Shown here one piece after another: positions 22,600-36,300 of a stretch of 64,000 nt of DNA. How positions within the stretch are numbered: the stretch's first letter is position 1; each line of letters begins with the position of its first letter. Both the position numbers and the translations under genes were made by a program. This stretch comes from Malachius bipustulatus (taxonomy: Eukaryota > Arthropoda > Insecta > Coleoptera > Melyridae): contig OU342638.1 in the NCBI GenBank assembly GCA_910589415.1, positions 34,445,579-34,509,578 of the forward strand, given 5' to 3'. The notes under the pieces were generated by a model. It worked only from the letters and a program-made list of their open reading frames with translations, had not been told where the DNA came from and ran no database searches.

Positions 22600-25250
22600 G
22601 CCAAAATATTATTTTTCCAGTTGGGCGTTGAATTCTTCTCCCCCCCCCCCCTGCTTTCGGGATTATCTCCTATCTATTATGTTTTTTTTTGCGTTTCTCT
22701 ATTTCTTCTTTCACTTTTTGAATTTTTTTTAAATTATTGCTCTAATTGTCGCTATCACTTTCTTGTCTATTTTGTTGCCACAGTGTATCTGCAGGTGACA
22801 TATGAATGATCGATGATAGATGAAAGGTGTGTATAAAACATAAAATGTTTTTTTTTTTTGGTTTGGCTTGTCTATTTTTCCTCGTATTATTTTTTCTCAT
22901 TATTTTCTTATTACTTTGATTAACACCATCACTTTACTTTTTATTTTCTTTTTCCCTTTTTTTTCTTCTACTTTTTGTTATTTTTTTCATTACATTACCT
23001 ACCCTGATTGTCACTATCACTTCACTTTTTTCTGGCCTTCCTTTTATTTTTTTATGCCTTGATCATCCTGGTGCATAATACCTCTCTTTTTTGTTATCAC
23101 AGAATATCGGCAGGTGGCAAAAATTAGAGATTACAGATGTCAATTTGTAACGCTGATTTCTCATGAATTTCTTGAGGTTTCTCTCTTTTTTCCTTGTCCT
23201 ATTCGTTCATTTTTTTATTAGATACTTCTTACTTTGACTTTCACCTTCACTCTCGTCATCACTTTTAATTTTTTTTTTGGTTTTTCTCTTTTTTCGTTAC
23301 TTTTCACTCATTTTTTTCATTACTATTCTAATGTTACTATCACTTGTCTTTTTATCTTCTTCTTCTTCTTATCTGGCCTGAGCATCTTTGTGCATTAAGC
23401 CATCCCTTTCTTTCTTTGTTACCACAGAATATCGCTAGGTGGCAACGATGATAAACAGGAGTCAATTTTTAACGCTGTTTCTCGTGTGCTTCTTGAGGTT
23501 TTTCTCTTTTTTCCTTGTACTATTTGTTCATTTTCGTATAAGATATTTCTTACTTTGACTTTCACTGTCATTCATGCCGTCACTTTTATTTATTTTTTTG
23601 TTTCACTATTTTTTCTTTGTTTTTCACTCATTTCTTCATTAAAACTCTAATGCTACTATCACTTGTCTTTTTTCTGTTCTATTTCTTCTTATTCTTTTTT
23701 GGCTTGAGCACCCTTCCTTGTACATATAGCCATCCCTACCTTTCTTGTTACCACAGAATATCGGCAGGTAGTAAAGTTATAGATGACATGTGACAATTTG
23801 TAGTGTTTCTTGACGTTTCCCTCTTTTTGCTTGCTGTACCCTTATTTTTTTATTATATACTTCTTACTTTGACTGTCACCCTTACTTTATTCATTTATTT
23901 ATGTTCGTTTGTTTTTTATTTGATTCTCTATTTTTTCTTCAATTTTTTTACTTATTTTTTTATTATTACTGAAATTGTCACTATCACTTTGTATCTTTTC
24001 TGTTATTCTTCGTTTATTTCTTGAATACTCTTGTGCAAATAGCCATTCCCCCTCTTTCTCTTGTTACCACAGTATCGATTTGAAATTTGAAATTTTTCTT
24101 GTGTTTCTTCTTGAGGTGTCTCTCCTTTTTATCTGTACTTTTCTCTCATTTTTGTATTACTTTGATTGTAACCACCACTTTACTCTTTTTTTTAAGTTTC
24201 TCTCTTGTTTCTTCAATTTTTCACTGTTTTGTTTATCATCACTCAAATTGTCACTTGTCCCTTTTTCTGTTCTTCTTCTTAGTCTTTTAGTTTCTGGGCA
24301 CCCTCTTGCATTCAGTCATCCCTCTCTTTCTCTTGTTACCATAGAATATCGTCAGGTGGAAAAATTTATAAATGACAGGTGTCAATTTGTAGCACTCTTG
24401 CTAATTTGGAATTTTTCTTGTGTTTCTTCTTAAGGTGTTCAACTTTTTACTTGTACTTTTCAGCTTCTCTTTTTTTTTGGTTTCTCTCTTGTTTCTTCAA
24501 TTTTTCACTGTTTTGTTTAGTATTACACAAATTGTTACTATCAATTCCTCCATTTCTTGGCTACCCTTTTACATACAGCCATCCCTCTCTTTCTCTTGTT
24601 ACCATAGAATTAAATGAAGTGGCAAAAATGAGAGATGACAGGTGTCAATTTGTAACGCTCTTGCTAATTTGGAATTTTTCTTGCGTTTCTTCTTGATGTG
24701 TCCCTCTTTTACTTGTGCTTTTCTCTCATTTTTGTGTTACTTTGATTGTCACAATCACTTTACTCTTTTTTTTTTTTGGTTTCCTCTTGTTTCTTCAATT
24801 TTTCACTGTTTTGTATGTTATCACTCAAATTGTCACTGTCACTTTTCTCTTCTCTGTTCTTCTTCTTATTCCTTCATTTCCTGGGCATCTTCTTGCAATA
24901 GCCATCTCCCTCTTTCTCTTGTTACCTCAGAATATCGTCAGGTGGCAAAAATGATAGATGACAGGTGTTAATTTATAATACTGTTGCTGTTTTCTAGATT
25001 TTTTTGAGGTTTCTCTCTTTTTCTTCCACTTTTAGCTCATTTTTGTATTACTTATTATTTTAATTGCCACTGTATTATTTTTTTGTTTATCTCTTGTTTC
25101 TACCACTTTTCATTAATTTTTTTATTATTACTCAATTGTCACTATAAGTTGTCTTTATTTTTTTACGCTTCTTATTTGGCGTCTTATTCATGTGGCATGA
25201 ATGAGAGGTGAGAAAATACAACGTGGTATACTTTTCAGGAGATATTTTAT
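22600..25250 (+). repeat. Pyrimidine-rich tandem array, unit ~270-330 bp, ~8 copies
   Basis: The landmark ttaccacagaatatcg.caggtggcaaaaat..gacaggtgtcaa recurs near 22780, 23100, 23430, 23756, 24070, 24345, 24605 and 24928. Between the landmarks lie long T/C tracts (tttcttctt, tcactttt). The T-rich + strand creates long hydrophobic-looking ORFs (up to 152 codons at 23975-24433) that repeat with the unit and show no codon bias. I do not call them genes. Confidence 0.75.
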
Positions 25251-27150
25251 TGCGTTCTTTTTCTTCTTCTTCTTTTAAATTTATGGCCTTTAGCTTTTAC
25301 CAAGCTATTTAGCTATTGCATTTTTTTTTCTCCAATTTCTTATAGTAATTTTATTATTTCTAATTATTAAGCTTCGTTTTAATATTTTGCCAGTGATCGT
25401 ACCAATGTACCTAATAAACAAATCTAAAATTATTGATGATAATGTTACGACCGTATACTAATTAATTATTCAATCGGAAAATTTCGCCTCAAGGTGAAGA
25501 TTATTCTCGGGAGTTATGCATTTCTGCGTGGGTTTTTTAGAAACAAATACCCATTAGAACGAACAATGTCATGTGCAAGAATTTAATCGGTTATAACTTT
25601 TATTTTATTTACACATGCATTTATTAATGTTTTATTCATTAATCTTATAAATATCTGTAACACACCCTTCTTTATTACAATAATATGTTTATTAACCTTT
25701 AATTATTGTTTTACTGTTATTATGATAATGCGAGTAATCTAATAACTCTTCATAAGGTCTCTATTAATATAAAAAAATATAATTTAAGAGACTCTTAATT
25801 CGTAAGATATTCAACAACATATTCCTTAAAAAGTATACTCAGCAATAATTACGATAATATATACCTCAAACACAAGGTCATGAGAAAGTATTAAATTTTT
25901 ATTGTACCTACGAATAAATAAATCAAAATAAATAATAAACAATAAAAAAATAATATTAACAACAACTAGCACAATAAACAAAATATTCAAGGGTGGATCT
26001 AATTCTTATCTAATCTCTTCATCATACCATCACCAGCACCATCAGCAACAACAATCGTACGTTCCTTCTTCATTAGCGGCAAATATCTCTCGCAGATGAT
26101 CTTGACGATACTTCCAACAGCATTCCTAGATATACATAATATTATTGCAAAACTGGCCATATTATATTATGCTCGTACATACATACACTTAAACATACAT
26201 ATATGTATGCATGCATGCATAAGATTACCAATTATAAATGCCTGTTAGCTGTGAAAGCCAGAAAGTGTTACGTCTGGATCCTCAAATACTCGAGCTGAGG
26301 TTATTCGTCGTTTTAATCGAAGAGTTATTTGTAACGAGAACGAGAACCGATTTTATATTTGGGTGCATCACTATATTTTGTCAAATAAATGAAACAATCA
26401 TGAGACAAATTGCCCCATTAAAATAAATAAGAGAATTAAAGTGGGGCAGATATCTACCAAAGTTAAGATCCGAAGTGGGATAGAAAGCTCTTTAATAAGG
26501 CAAAGCATCACGGGGATTGGCATAAAAAAATAAAGCTAAAAGGAATAGTACAAGGCGAATAGTATACAAGTCCTTGAAGAAATCGAATGTAACTTCCTAT
26601 GGAGAGGGAGGGTCTTGGGGAATGGTACCACCCCAGGCTACTTTCTTGATAAGGTACCCCTTGTCTGTTGAGCTTTTTTTTCCCGGGGATCTGTCTCTAA
26701 ACGCCGCGCGAGGATATGTTCGGTCTACCCCCTCCGCAATGATTTTCAGTCCACTAAAAAAAAATAGTGAACAGAAGATTCATGAATACTTAAAGAACAG
26801 GTTAAAGCGTTACAAAGTAACAGTAAAGTTAACACGAGTATTAGTGGGATATTTTCTGTTACGCCGACCGAATCAGTATTATCTCATAATCACTCCTGTT
26901 GTTGCCAATCATTAAAATTTATGATGAACGCAAAGAAAAAATTATTATTATCGCAATCGGAACCGTTTCTATAAAGAAACATCGAAATAAATTTGCATAT
27001 CTTCGCATTAATTCGATACTTTTTCTGCTCAGAAAAACACCGCCGCGGTTAATTGTATATTTAACAAAGCCAAACAACAACAAGTTGACGAGACTCTTAT
27101 TTTTATTTTGTCTTAATTTTTTTTTTCTAAGCGTCATTCTTCTTTTTCAG
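25251..27150. other. AT-rich DNA upstream of the PTB-protein start exon
   Basis: No gene was recognised. A short moderately GC-rich patch near 26.57-26.76 kb holds an ORF of 113 codons with no recognisable motif. If the 15.46 kb donor is used, all of this is intron. Confidence 0.4.
26165..26222 (+). repeat. (CATA)n/(TGCA)n microsatellite
   Basis: Short tandem runs of tacatacat and gcatgcatgcat. Confidence 0.7.
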
Positions 27151-27320
27151 CAGTTGGTTAACTATGAAGCTCGTTGACTGTTCCGTCGATCCCCGATAAG
27201 AAGAGAGAAGCGAAAATGACCGAATCAACCCCCATTTGCCGATGCAGGGTGCTCTATCTGGGCAGCTCGGTTCCTCAGCAGACCAAAGACGGTTTACAGG
27301 GCATCCAGGAACCACTTCAG
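27151..27320 (+). CDS. PTB gene start-codon exon (5'UTR plus residues 1-35)
   Basis: The acceptor is tctttttcag (AG at 27149-27150) and the donor is cttcag|gtaaaa at 27321. Coding begins at ATG 27216 in the context gcgaaaATGacc. It ends in phase 0. Confidence 0.8.
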
Positions 27321-30300
27321 GTAAAATTTTTAAATAAAGTGTTTTTTTTTTTTCTTAGTTTAAGTGTATAAAAATTCGGTAGTCTAAGAAATATAGAACC
27401 ATCTGACAACATTGTAAGGCGTAGTTCATTACAATCATACAATTAAAACATTGTAAACTTACAAGTTTTTGCCATAAATTCATAGATGTTTAGTACGATT
27501 TGACAACAAGGCCGATAATACAATTTATGATCGGACATGTGACAAAATTGATTAATATGACAACATCGCAAATACTTTTTCTTTAGGACTGAGGAATTTT
27601 AGAGCAGGAAATGTGGCAACTTTTTCACGATCACGATAATAATTTAGAGATTTCCAGATAATAACTTAACTAAAACTGGTTAAGTTTCAGACATTCCGGT
27701 AGCGTCGTGCGGTGGCTGTATCATAAAAAGCACCTTTTAAAAAAATCAATATCAGAAGTGGGAAAAATGTAATCTAAGGAATATCGAGATTTATCACGTA
27801 CCTAATTCACCGAAATATTGGAATTTATATTCAATCAGGCAACACTGTAATTTTGAGAGAAAGATTAAGAAATCATCGGCCATTGTATAGATCCCTATTA
27901 TGCAATAAATTCAATAAAATTTATTAATTTAATATCTCGGAGAATTTGTGAGCAAAAAGCAGTTTGGCAACGTTGGCAAAATATAAAAGATTTTTTTCCT
28001 CAATATATAAAACCAAAACTAAACATGATATGACAACAAGGCAAACAAAGGAATGACATGATATCATATTTAACCAACAGTGAACATTAAACAATGCATG
28101 GGAAAAATTGAATGTACAATTCTTTAAAGAGTGAGAAAATTAGGAACAATATGGCAACAATGCAATTGGTGAAATATCACGTGATTTCAATTAATCATAA
28201 TCGCCATTAATGAAACTGATGAGGCAAGAAGCATATTTTTTACAATATGACAACACCGAGACAAGACGGGCAAGATTTGTTCCAACATGCCACTCTACGG
28301 GTAAATTTTATATCTGAGTAATTTAGCGACGAAATGACAACAATGTAGCTTATGAAATATTGCGTGTCGTTTAGCCGTAAACGTTCTCTTTTTGGTTTAC
28401 AATTAGAAATACTGCACGGGCAAGATTTAGAGTGAAGAAATGGGCAAAATTACATTCACAACTTCAATAAGAGGAGCGCATTCACGACAATATGTCAATA
28501 ATACAACTGGAAAAATTTAGTGTGACATTTTATCGATAGTCGATATAAGGGAAAGGTAACATTACAACACCGAGGCAACACGAGCAAGATTTGTTCTAAC
28601 ATGCCATCACAGAACCGACAAAAAGCGTCAAAGGATGAGCAAATTAACGACGATATGACAACAATGTAGCTCAGGAAATGTTGCTTGACGTTTAACCATC
28701 AAGTAAATGTTCAGTTTTTGTTTTACAATTGAAAATACTGCAAGGGCAAGATTTAAAGCAAAAAAACGGGCAATATTCCATTCACAGTTTAGAATGACGA
28801 TTCGTCGATACAACTGTCAAAATGTAATATAACATTTTCATATTTCATCATTGCAATAGACCACTGTACGGGCAAAATTTTTAACCAAAAACTAAGTATA
28901 TTAGCGACAATATGACAACAATGTAGCTCAGGAAATGTTGCTTTACGCTTAGCCATCAAGTAAACATTAATTTTTTGTTTTACAATAATTGAAAATATTG
29001 CACGGGCAAGATTTAGAGCGAAGAAAGGGGCAAAATTCCATTCACAGTTTAAATAAGAATGACGATTTGTCAACAATACAACTGTCAAAATGTAATGTTA
29101 CATTTTCATATTTCATCATTGCAATAGGCCACTTTACTGGCAAAATTTTTCATCAAAAACTAAGTAAATTAGAGACGATAGACAACAATGTAGCTCAGGA
29201 AATATTGCTTGACGTTTAACCATCAAGTAAAGGTTGAGATTTTGTTTTACAATTGAAAATACTGCACGGGCAAGATATAGAGCGAAGAAAAGGGCAAAAT
29301 TCCATTCACAATTTAAATAAGAATGACGATTTGTCAACAATACAACTGACAAAATTTAATGTGACAGTTTCATATTTCATCATTGCAATAGACCACTGTA
29401 CGGGCAAAATTTTGCATCAAAGACTGAGTAAATTAGCCACGGTATGACAACAACGTAGCTTGACGCTTTAATCATCAAGTCAACGTTTAGTTTTTGTTTT
29501 AGAAATGAAATGAAAATACTGCCCGGGCAAGATTTAGAGCGAAGAAAAGGGCAAAATTCCATTCACAGTTTAAATAACACTGACGATTTGTCAACAATAC
29601 GCCTGTCAATATGAAATGTGACATTTTCTTTTCATCATTGCAATAGACCACTGTATGGGCAAAATTTTTCATCAAAAACTAAGCAAATTAGCGACAATAT
29701 TACAACAATGTAGCTCAGGAAATATTGCTTGACGTTTAACCATCAACTAAACGTTCAATTTTTATTTCAGAATAATCGAAAATATTGCACGGGCAAGATT
29801 TGAAGCGAAAAAAGTGGCAAAATTCCAATTAAAGTTTAATTAAGAATGAAGATTTGTCAACAATACATCTGTAAAAATTTAATGCGACATTTTCATATTT
29901 CATCATTGCAATAGGCCACTGTACTGGCAAAATTTTTCATCAAAAACTAAGTAAATTAGAGACGATATGACAACAATGTAGCTCAGGAAATATTGCTTGA
30001 CGTTTAACCATCAAGTAAAGTTTGAGATTTTGTTTCACAATTGAAAATAGTGCACGGGCAAGATTTAGAGCGAAGAAAGGGGCAAAATTCTATACACAGT
30101 TTAAATAAAACTGACGATTTGTCAACAATGCAACTGTCAAAACTCAAAATGTAATGTGACATTTCATATTTCATCACACCACACATAGTACGGGCAAAAT
30201 TTTTCATCAAAAACTACAAGTAAATTAGCGACAATATGACAACAATGTAGCTCAGGAAATGCTGTTTGCGTTTAGCCATCAAGTAAACGTTCAATTTTTG

Positions 30301-33300
30301 TTTTAGAATAATCGAAAATACTGCACGGGCAAGATTTAGGGCGAATAAATAAGCAAAATTTCACCGAAAGTGACAGTATAACGAATAATGTAACCAGAAA
30401 AATGACAAACGACGTTATACTAATATGTATGTATATAAAAAAGTAATAAATAGAATGAAGTTTATGTTCTATTAATCTGACAACGCTGCATGGGCAAGAT
30501 TTATGTATGCATCCGTATGAGAAAATTGTATCTATTGGCACATAGTAGGAATGAAAAAAATTCTGTGTAAGGAAAAAACATTGATTTTTTTTCATTCCTG
30601 TAGGAACTCTACCCAGATCAAGGAGCAACAGGAGCGAGAGGCATAGACAGTTGGTTGAGCGTCTGGTCCAATGGAATTTTACTGGAAAACGTCGATGAAA
30701 ATCACAAGAAAATCACCAGGTTTTTCCCCATCGAGAGTTTACATTACTGCGCAGCTGTCAGGTAAGATTTACGTTCTTTTTTCAAACCCCTTCTTTCAAT
30801 CTGACAACCCTGCTATAAAATTAGTAGGTTAAGAAGCATTGCGACTATGACGTCATTTTTATTCCGATACTCTGAGACACAGCCTCCTCTCGACTAATGC
30901 TGTGAATCGGTAAAGCGGTCATAAACCGGCAATCAGTTATGAATCAGGCCTGTAAGTTACGGAAATTACTATTTTTAGTTTTATTTTATTGTGTTTGGAT
31001 TGATTAATTACATAATCAATTTAAGAATAGCAATTAACAAAAGGAATTCCTTATTTTGTGATGAAGTAAATGGCAACTGGAACTAAATATAATAATAATT
31101 AATAGCTACTGGCTAAATGGCTGGATAATTGCTAAAGGCCATAAACTTCAAAAAAAAGAAGAATTGTTTCGATTTTATTCTGCGTTCATTTTTATTTTGC
31201 TTATGGTAAGAATAATTAAGACGAGAGACGATGACGATGAAGAATAATTAACAAAACTAAGACCTCTCAACGATGACAATCGAAACCGCGATCTGATCTT
31301 CAATCAAGGTTATAATAATTAATTATAACGAAATACACGCCCAATCTGGCAACTCTCTGATTAAAGCAACAGGTTAATAATAAATAAATAAACAATAATG
31401 ACGTCATAAAAACGTAAATTCCGATTCTGCGTCTGCGCTCTGTCCTTAATCACAGATCCGAGATAATAATCGACCCATTAATACGTTGATTATTCTGCGC
31501 TTTTTAAATTTCGTGGTGGTAACAAAACAACGAAAAACAATCAAAATCAAGTACGCTGCAGAGTGATAATAATCTCGCTTCTGCGCAGAATAATAAATAA
31601 TAATTAATAAATTTAGGTTATGGTTTTTCGGCTGGGACCTCTCACATCTCACAGAATTAAGGCAACAATAATAATAACAAGAACAAAGTGAAATATGCTA
31701 ATTATCCAGTTCCTAATTGAATGAGCACCCAGTAAATGATGTGAAATAGTTCAATTAGTAGGTGAAACAGTTAGGCCGGTTCATATTTAAACCTGTCTCA
31801 ATGTACCGTAACTTATAATGGTCTCCTGTCGGAATTCTAATCTAGCCAACATTGTAATAATAATGAAAAGCCTTGCAAAATACACCGTGTAATATCCGCA
31901 AACCATTATTTATTAATTTTCGTATCAACATCAGTGTGAGTATCGCTTAGCACAATTTATTAGTAGCACAGAACACAAACAACAAACAAAAACAATAATT
32001 AGAACGATAAAAAAAATTGTAAAGGTGGCTGTGAAATTGGCATTGGCAGGCCTAAACGATGACGTCGTAATCGATAGCACCCAGAGGGCGTTAGTTTCAA
32101 TTATTGATGTCGAGAATGTTTATTCTTCTTCTTCTTTACTTAATTATTATCAAGATTACCTAGTTAAATCTATATTAATAGCAAAACTGACTTGAGGGAA
32201 AAAAATCAATATAATATTTTGACAGTTTAGCCTCCACATGCTTGTTACCGTTTGTTTTTCAAAAATGTCAATAACCTCCAATATTGAATTCATAATAAGG
32301 CTAAATGCACAGGAATTGGTAAGCCATTAAAAATAAGAAGAAGAATTCATAACTTTTTGGTGAAAATTGAATATTGAAAAATTTCGGCGTTTTGAGGATG
32401 ACAGAGATGACAGATGAATATTTTTCTAATGAAAAAAGGCCCGTTTTGAAGATTTGGAAGATCCTTTTTACTTTTTTGATTATGTTTCACCTCGATTTTT
32501 TTAATGTGGATATTACTGATGGGGTATTCAACGCTGCATCATGTAGGTCTACTCTAATGGCCTGACCACCTTTGTGCATGTAGCCAGCTTCAAATTTTCT
32601 TCAAATGCTAAATAAAATATTTCTTCTTCTTATCTAATGACGTCAGAACTTATGCGCTTTCAAGTAGCTGTTTTTTTCAATATCTTCTAAAAAACATCCT
32701 CAAAGATAATAAAAATGTTAATTCTTCTTCTTCAATCTTTCTTGGTCTTATTATTGTATTAGTTACTTTTAATAGTTACTGGGCCCATTACACTCCTAAT
32801 TTATATCGTTATCGTTATTGGGGGTAGTCAAAGATGTCATGATGATCTTATATGTTAAATTCATCTTCTTTTTCTTCATCTTATTCTCTAATGGCATGAA
32901 CTCTTTTGTGCATGTACCCATAGCTTATAATTCTCAATGTTTTAACCAAACTTCAAGAAGAGTCTTAGCGACTGTTAAATAAATTATTTCTTCTTCTTCT
33001 TCTTCTTATCCAATGACCCGAGAACATGTGCCTTTATAAGCAGCTATTTGTCTTTTAAATGTCAAAGTAACCTCGATAATAGAATAAGGTCTCATTTCAA
33101 TATCGTCCGAAATATATCCTTAACGATAACCGTAATGTTACTTCTAATTTCATCTTCTTCTTCAATCTTCTTGGTCTTATTAGTTACTTAAAAGTTATTG
33201 GACCCATTATCCTTTTAATTTATATCGTTATGATTATTGTGGGTGGTCAAAGATGTCACAATGATCTTGTATGTTAAATTCTTCTTCGTTTCTTCATCTT

Positions 33301-36300
33301 CTTCCCTGATGGCCTGAGCACTTCTGTGCATGTAGCCGTAGCTTAAAATGTTCAATTTTAACCAAATTCAAGAGCCTTGGCGGGATTATTATGTTAAATA
33401 AAATATTATTTCTTCTTTTTCTTCTTATCTAATGATCCGAGAACATCCAGTTGTCTTTTAGATGTCAAAATAACCTCGATAATCGGAAAAGGTTTCATTT
33501 CAACATCGTCCAAAATAAATCCTCAACGATAATCGTAATTTTACTTCTAATTTCTTCTTCTTCTTCTTAATTTGCAAGTTACAGGGCTAATTATCCTTCT
33601 AATTTATATCGTTGTCGTTATTGCGGGTGGTCATAATGATCTTATAAGGCAACTTTTTCTTCTTTTTCTCCATCTTCTTCCCTGATGGCCTGAGCACTTT
33701 TGTGCATGTAGTCATAGCTGAAAGTTTTCAATGTTTTACTTTAAACAAACTGCAAGAGTCTCGGCGGGATTATTATGGTAAATAAAATATTTCTTCTTCT
33801 TCTTCTTATCTAATGATCCGAGAACATCCAGTTGTCTTTTAGATGTCAAAATAACCTCGATAATCGGAAAAGGTTTCATTTCAACATCGTCCAAAATAAA
33901 TCCTCAACGATAACAGTAATTTTACTCCCAATTTCTTCTTTTTCTTCTTCATCTCAAATCTTCTTGGTCTTATTAGTTACTCAAAAGTTACATGGCTAAA
34001 TTATTCTTCTAATTTATATCGTTATCATTATTGCGGGTGGCCAAAGATGTCATAATGATCTTATATGTCATATTCTTTTTCTTCATTATCTTCTTCTCTA
34101 ATGGCCTGGGCATCTTTTAGCATTTAGTCAGCTTAAAATTTTCAATGTTTTAACCAAACTTCGATAATCGAATAAGGTCTCATTTCAATATTTTCAAAAA
34201 TATATCGTAAAAAATAACCAAAATTTTACTTTTTTTTATTTCTTGTTCTTCTTTAATCTTTTTGGTATTTATTACTTTACTCAAAAGCTTATATAGCTTA
34301 TTTGACTAGCCCTATGTTCTAATTTATATTTTCTGTTAACGTTCAATGGGTGGTCAAAGATGTCATAATGATCTTATATGTCACATACTTCTTCTTCTTC
34401 TTCTACATACTCCTCTTTTCTAATGGCCTGAGCAGCTTTGTGCATTTAGTCAGCTTAAAATTTTCAATGTTTTAACCAAACTTCAAGAGTCTTGGCGGGA
34501 TTATTTATGTGAACTAAAATTCTTCTTTTTTTTTATTAGCATATTATAAAGAACCTGAGAGTTTCCTGTTTGTCTTTTAGACGTCAAAATAACCTCGAAT
34601 ATAACTTTAGGAAAAAATGCTGGCAAACATCTAAAAAGCGAAGAAGGTCTCAATTAAAAATTTTCCAAAATTATGTTACGGTCTTACACTTTATTATTTC
34701 CAAAATTAAAAGTCTTACAAAATACAAGGTCTTTATTTAAACCAGTCACTTCGCAAATATGAGAAAATAAACAATTAACCTCCAAATCTAAATAATTAGC
34801 TGTTCTCTTATTTACATACACTGCCAACAACAACTACTAGGTATGCTTTTTCACTTCACTTGTCACAAACACTTCACTCTGTTTTATACTCTATGTCTTC
34901 CTCGTTTTGTGGTACTTCAGCTTTCATCCACTTCCAAATTACAACTGACTGCTGCCCTGGCGGCTCGCTCTTATATAGATCTCTGAGGTGCCATCGGAAT
35001 CATCTAGGAGCTTCACTGGCATGGATGTAGTCACAACGCGATCTCGAACAAGCGCAGAACGCTGAACCATTCTGGCATTTAAGAGAATGTGAATTAATCG
35101 TCAATATGTCATTCCTATCATGTCAACTAGAATGTCGCGAACTGCTGAGTAAAATTCAGTATATTTCGTTATTTCGCCAATGATCTAATTTCTTATTTTT
35201 ATTCCTCTTCTTCTATTTCTTCTTTTTATTCTTCAATCTTCTTGGCCTTTAGTTGCTTAAAAGTTACTAGACCAGCCCATAATACTTATCCTTTATATCA
35301 TTATCGAGGGTTGTCTAACATGCCATAGTGTTATCTTTTGTATAAAATACTTCTTCTTCTTCATCATCTTTTTCTCTCATGGGCTGCGAACCCTTGTGAA
35401 TGTCGTCAGGATCAAGTGTTAAATTCTTTGTTCAAGTGTTAATGCTGGCTTTAGTTAAGCTTCAGTAATAGTCCTGGCCTCTTATTGGCGAGATATGTAA
35501 ATCGATTCTTCTTTTTATTCATCTGTCAACAAAGGGTTTCACAGTTTGATTAAAGCTGTCACATTTCATATTAAATTTGACATTACCACAAATTATGAAA
35601 GAAAGAAGAATCTGTTTCTTTGTCAGACAATTTTTTATTATCAATGACGCCATTATTTTTTAATTATTAGCCAAAATAATGTGACATTTGAGGTTAAATT
35701 CGAACTTGTTACTTCTTCTTATTCTTTTCATTTATTGACGCATTACGACATTACGATTATCGTCGCAGATAAGTCTTCTTTTCATTTCATGTTGTCAAAA
35801 ATAAATGGCCTCATATTTACGGGCATTTACCCATTATCACTATTCATAGATTGGCCTCGAATGTACTCGTACTTATCGTTCACGTCGCCATAATAAAAAA
35901 ATAACCGCTCTCTCTCAAGGTTCGCCTGGATAAAATCCTTCTCATTAAATAAAACGAGCGGTTCGCCAGTGACCTTTCCTCTGACCTGTCAGCTCCTCCT
36001 GCATTGTTCATTTGTTTTATTCAAAGTGCACACGGTGCATGGCCGACTCGATAATATATATGTGAGAACAAATAACAATCTCCACGCATTAATATTTTGA
36101 CGTTTCCATGTCAAAGGAGCTGGCGCAGGTAACCGTTCCGAGTAAATAATAATAAGATCATTAAAACGCGGATGAGAGTAATTTACCTGGAAATGAGCGA
36201 CTTGACATTGTCGTGGAGACTTTGCTCTTCTCTTTGATTACGCGGATAATTGCAATAATTATTGTGAGAGGGAGTCTTATTACTACCACGCATGCGTGCG

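Noticed and set aside
23975..24433. 152-codon + strand ORF and its neighbours up to 109 codons
   Set aside because: They lie in a T/C-rich tandem array, recur with the repeat unit, consist of Phe/Leu/Ser runs and have no splice partners or codon bias.
26574..26915. 113-codon ORF upstream of the PTB start exon
   Set aside because: No recognisable motif, no ATG at its annotated first codon, and poor coding character in its second half.
28628..30628. Series of minus-strand ORFs of 60-118 codons
   Set aside because: They follow the period of the intron 1 tandem array and are interrupted differently in each copy.
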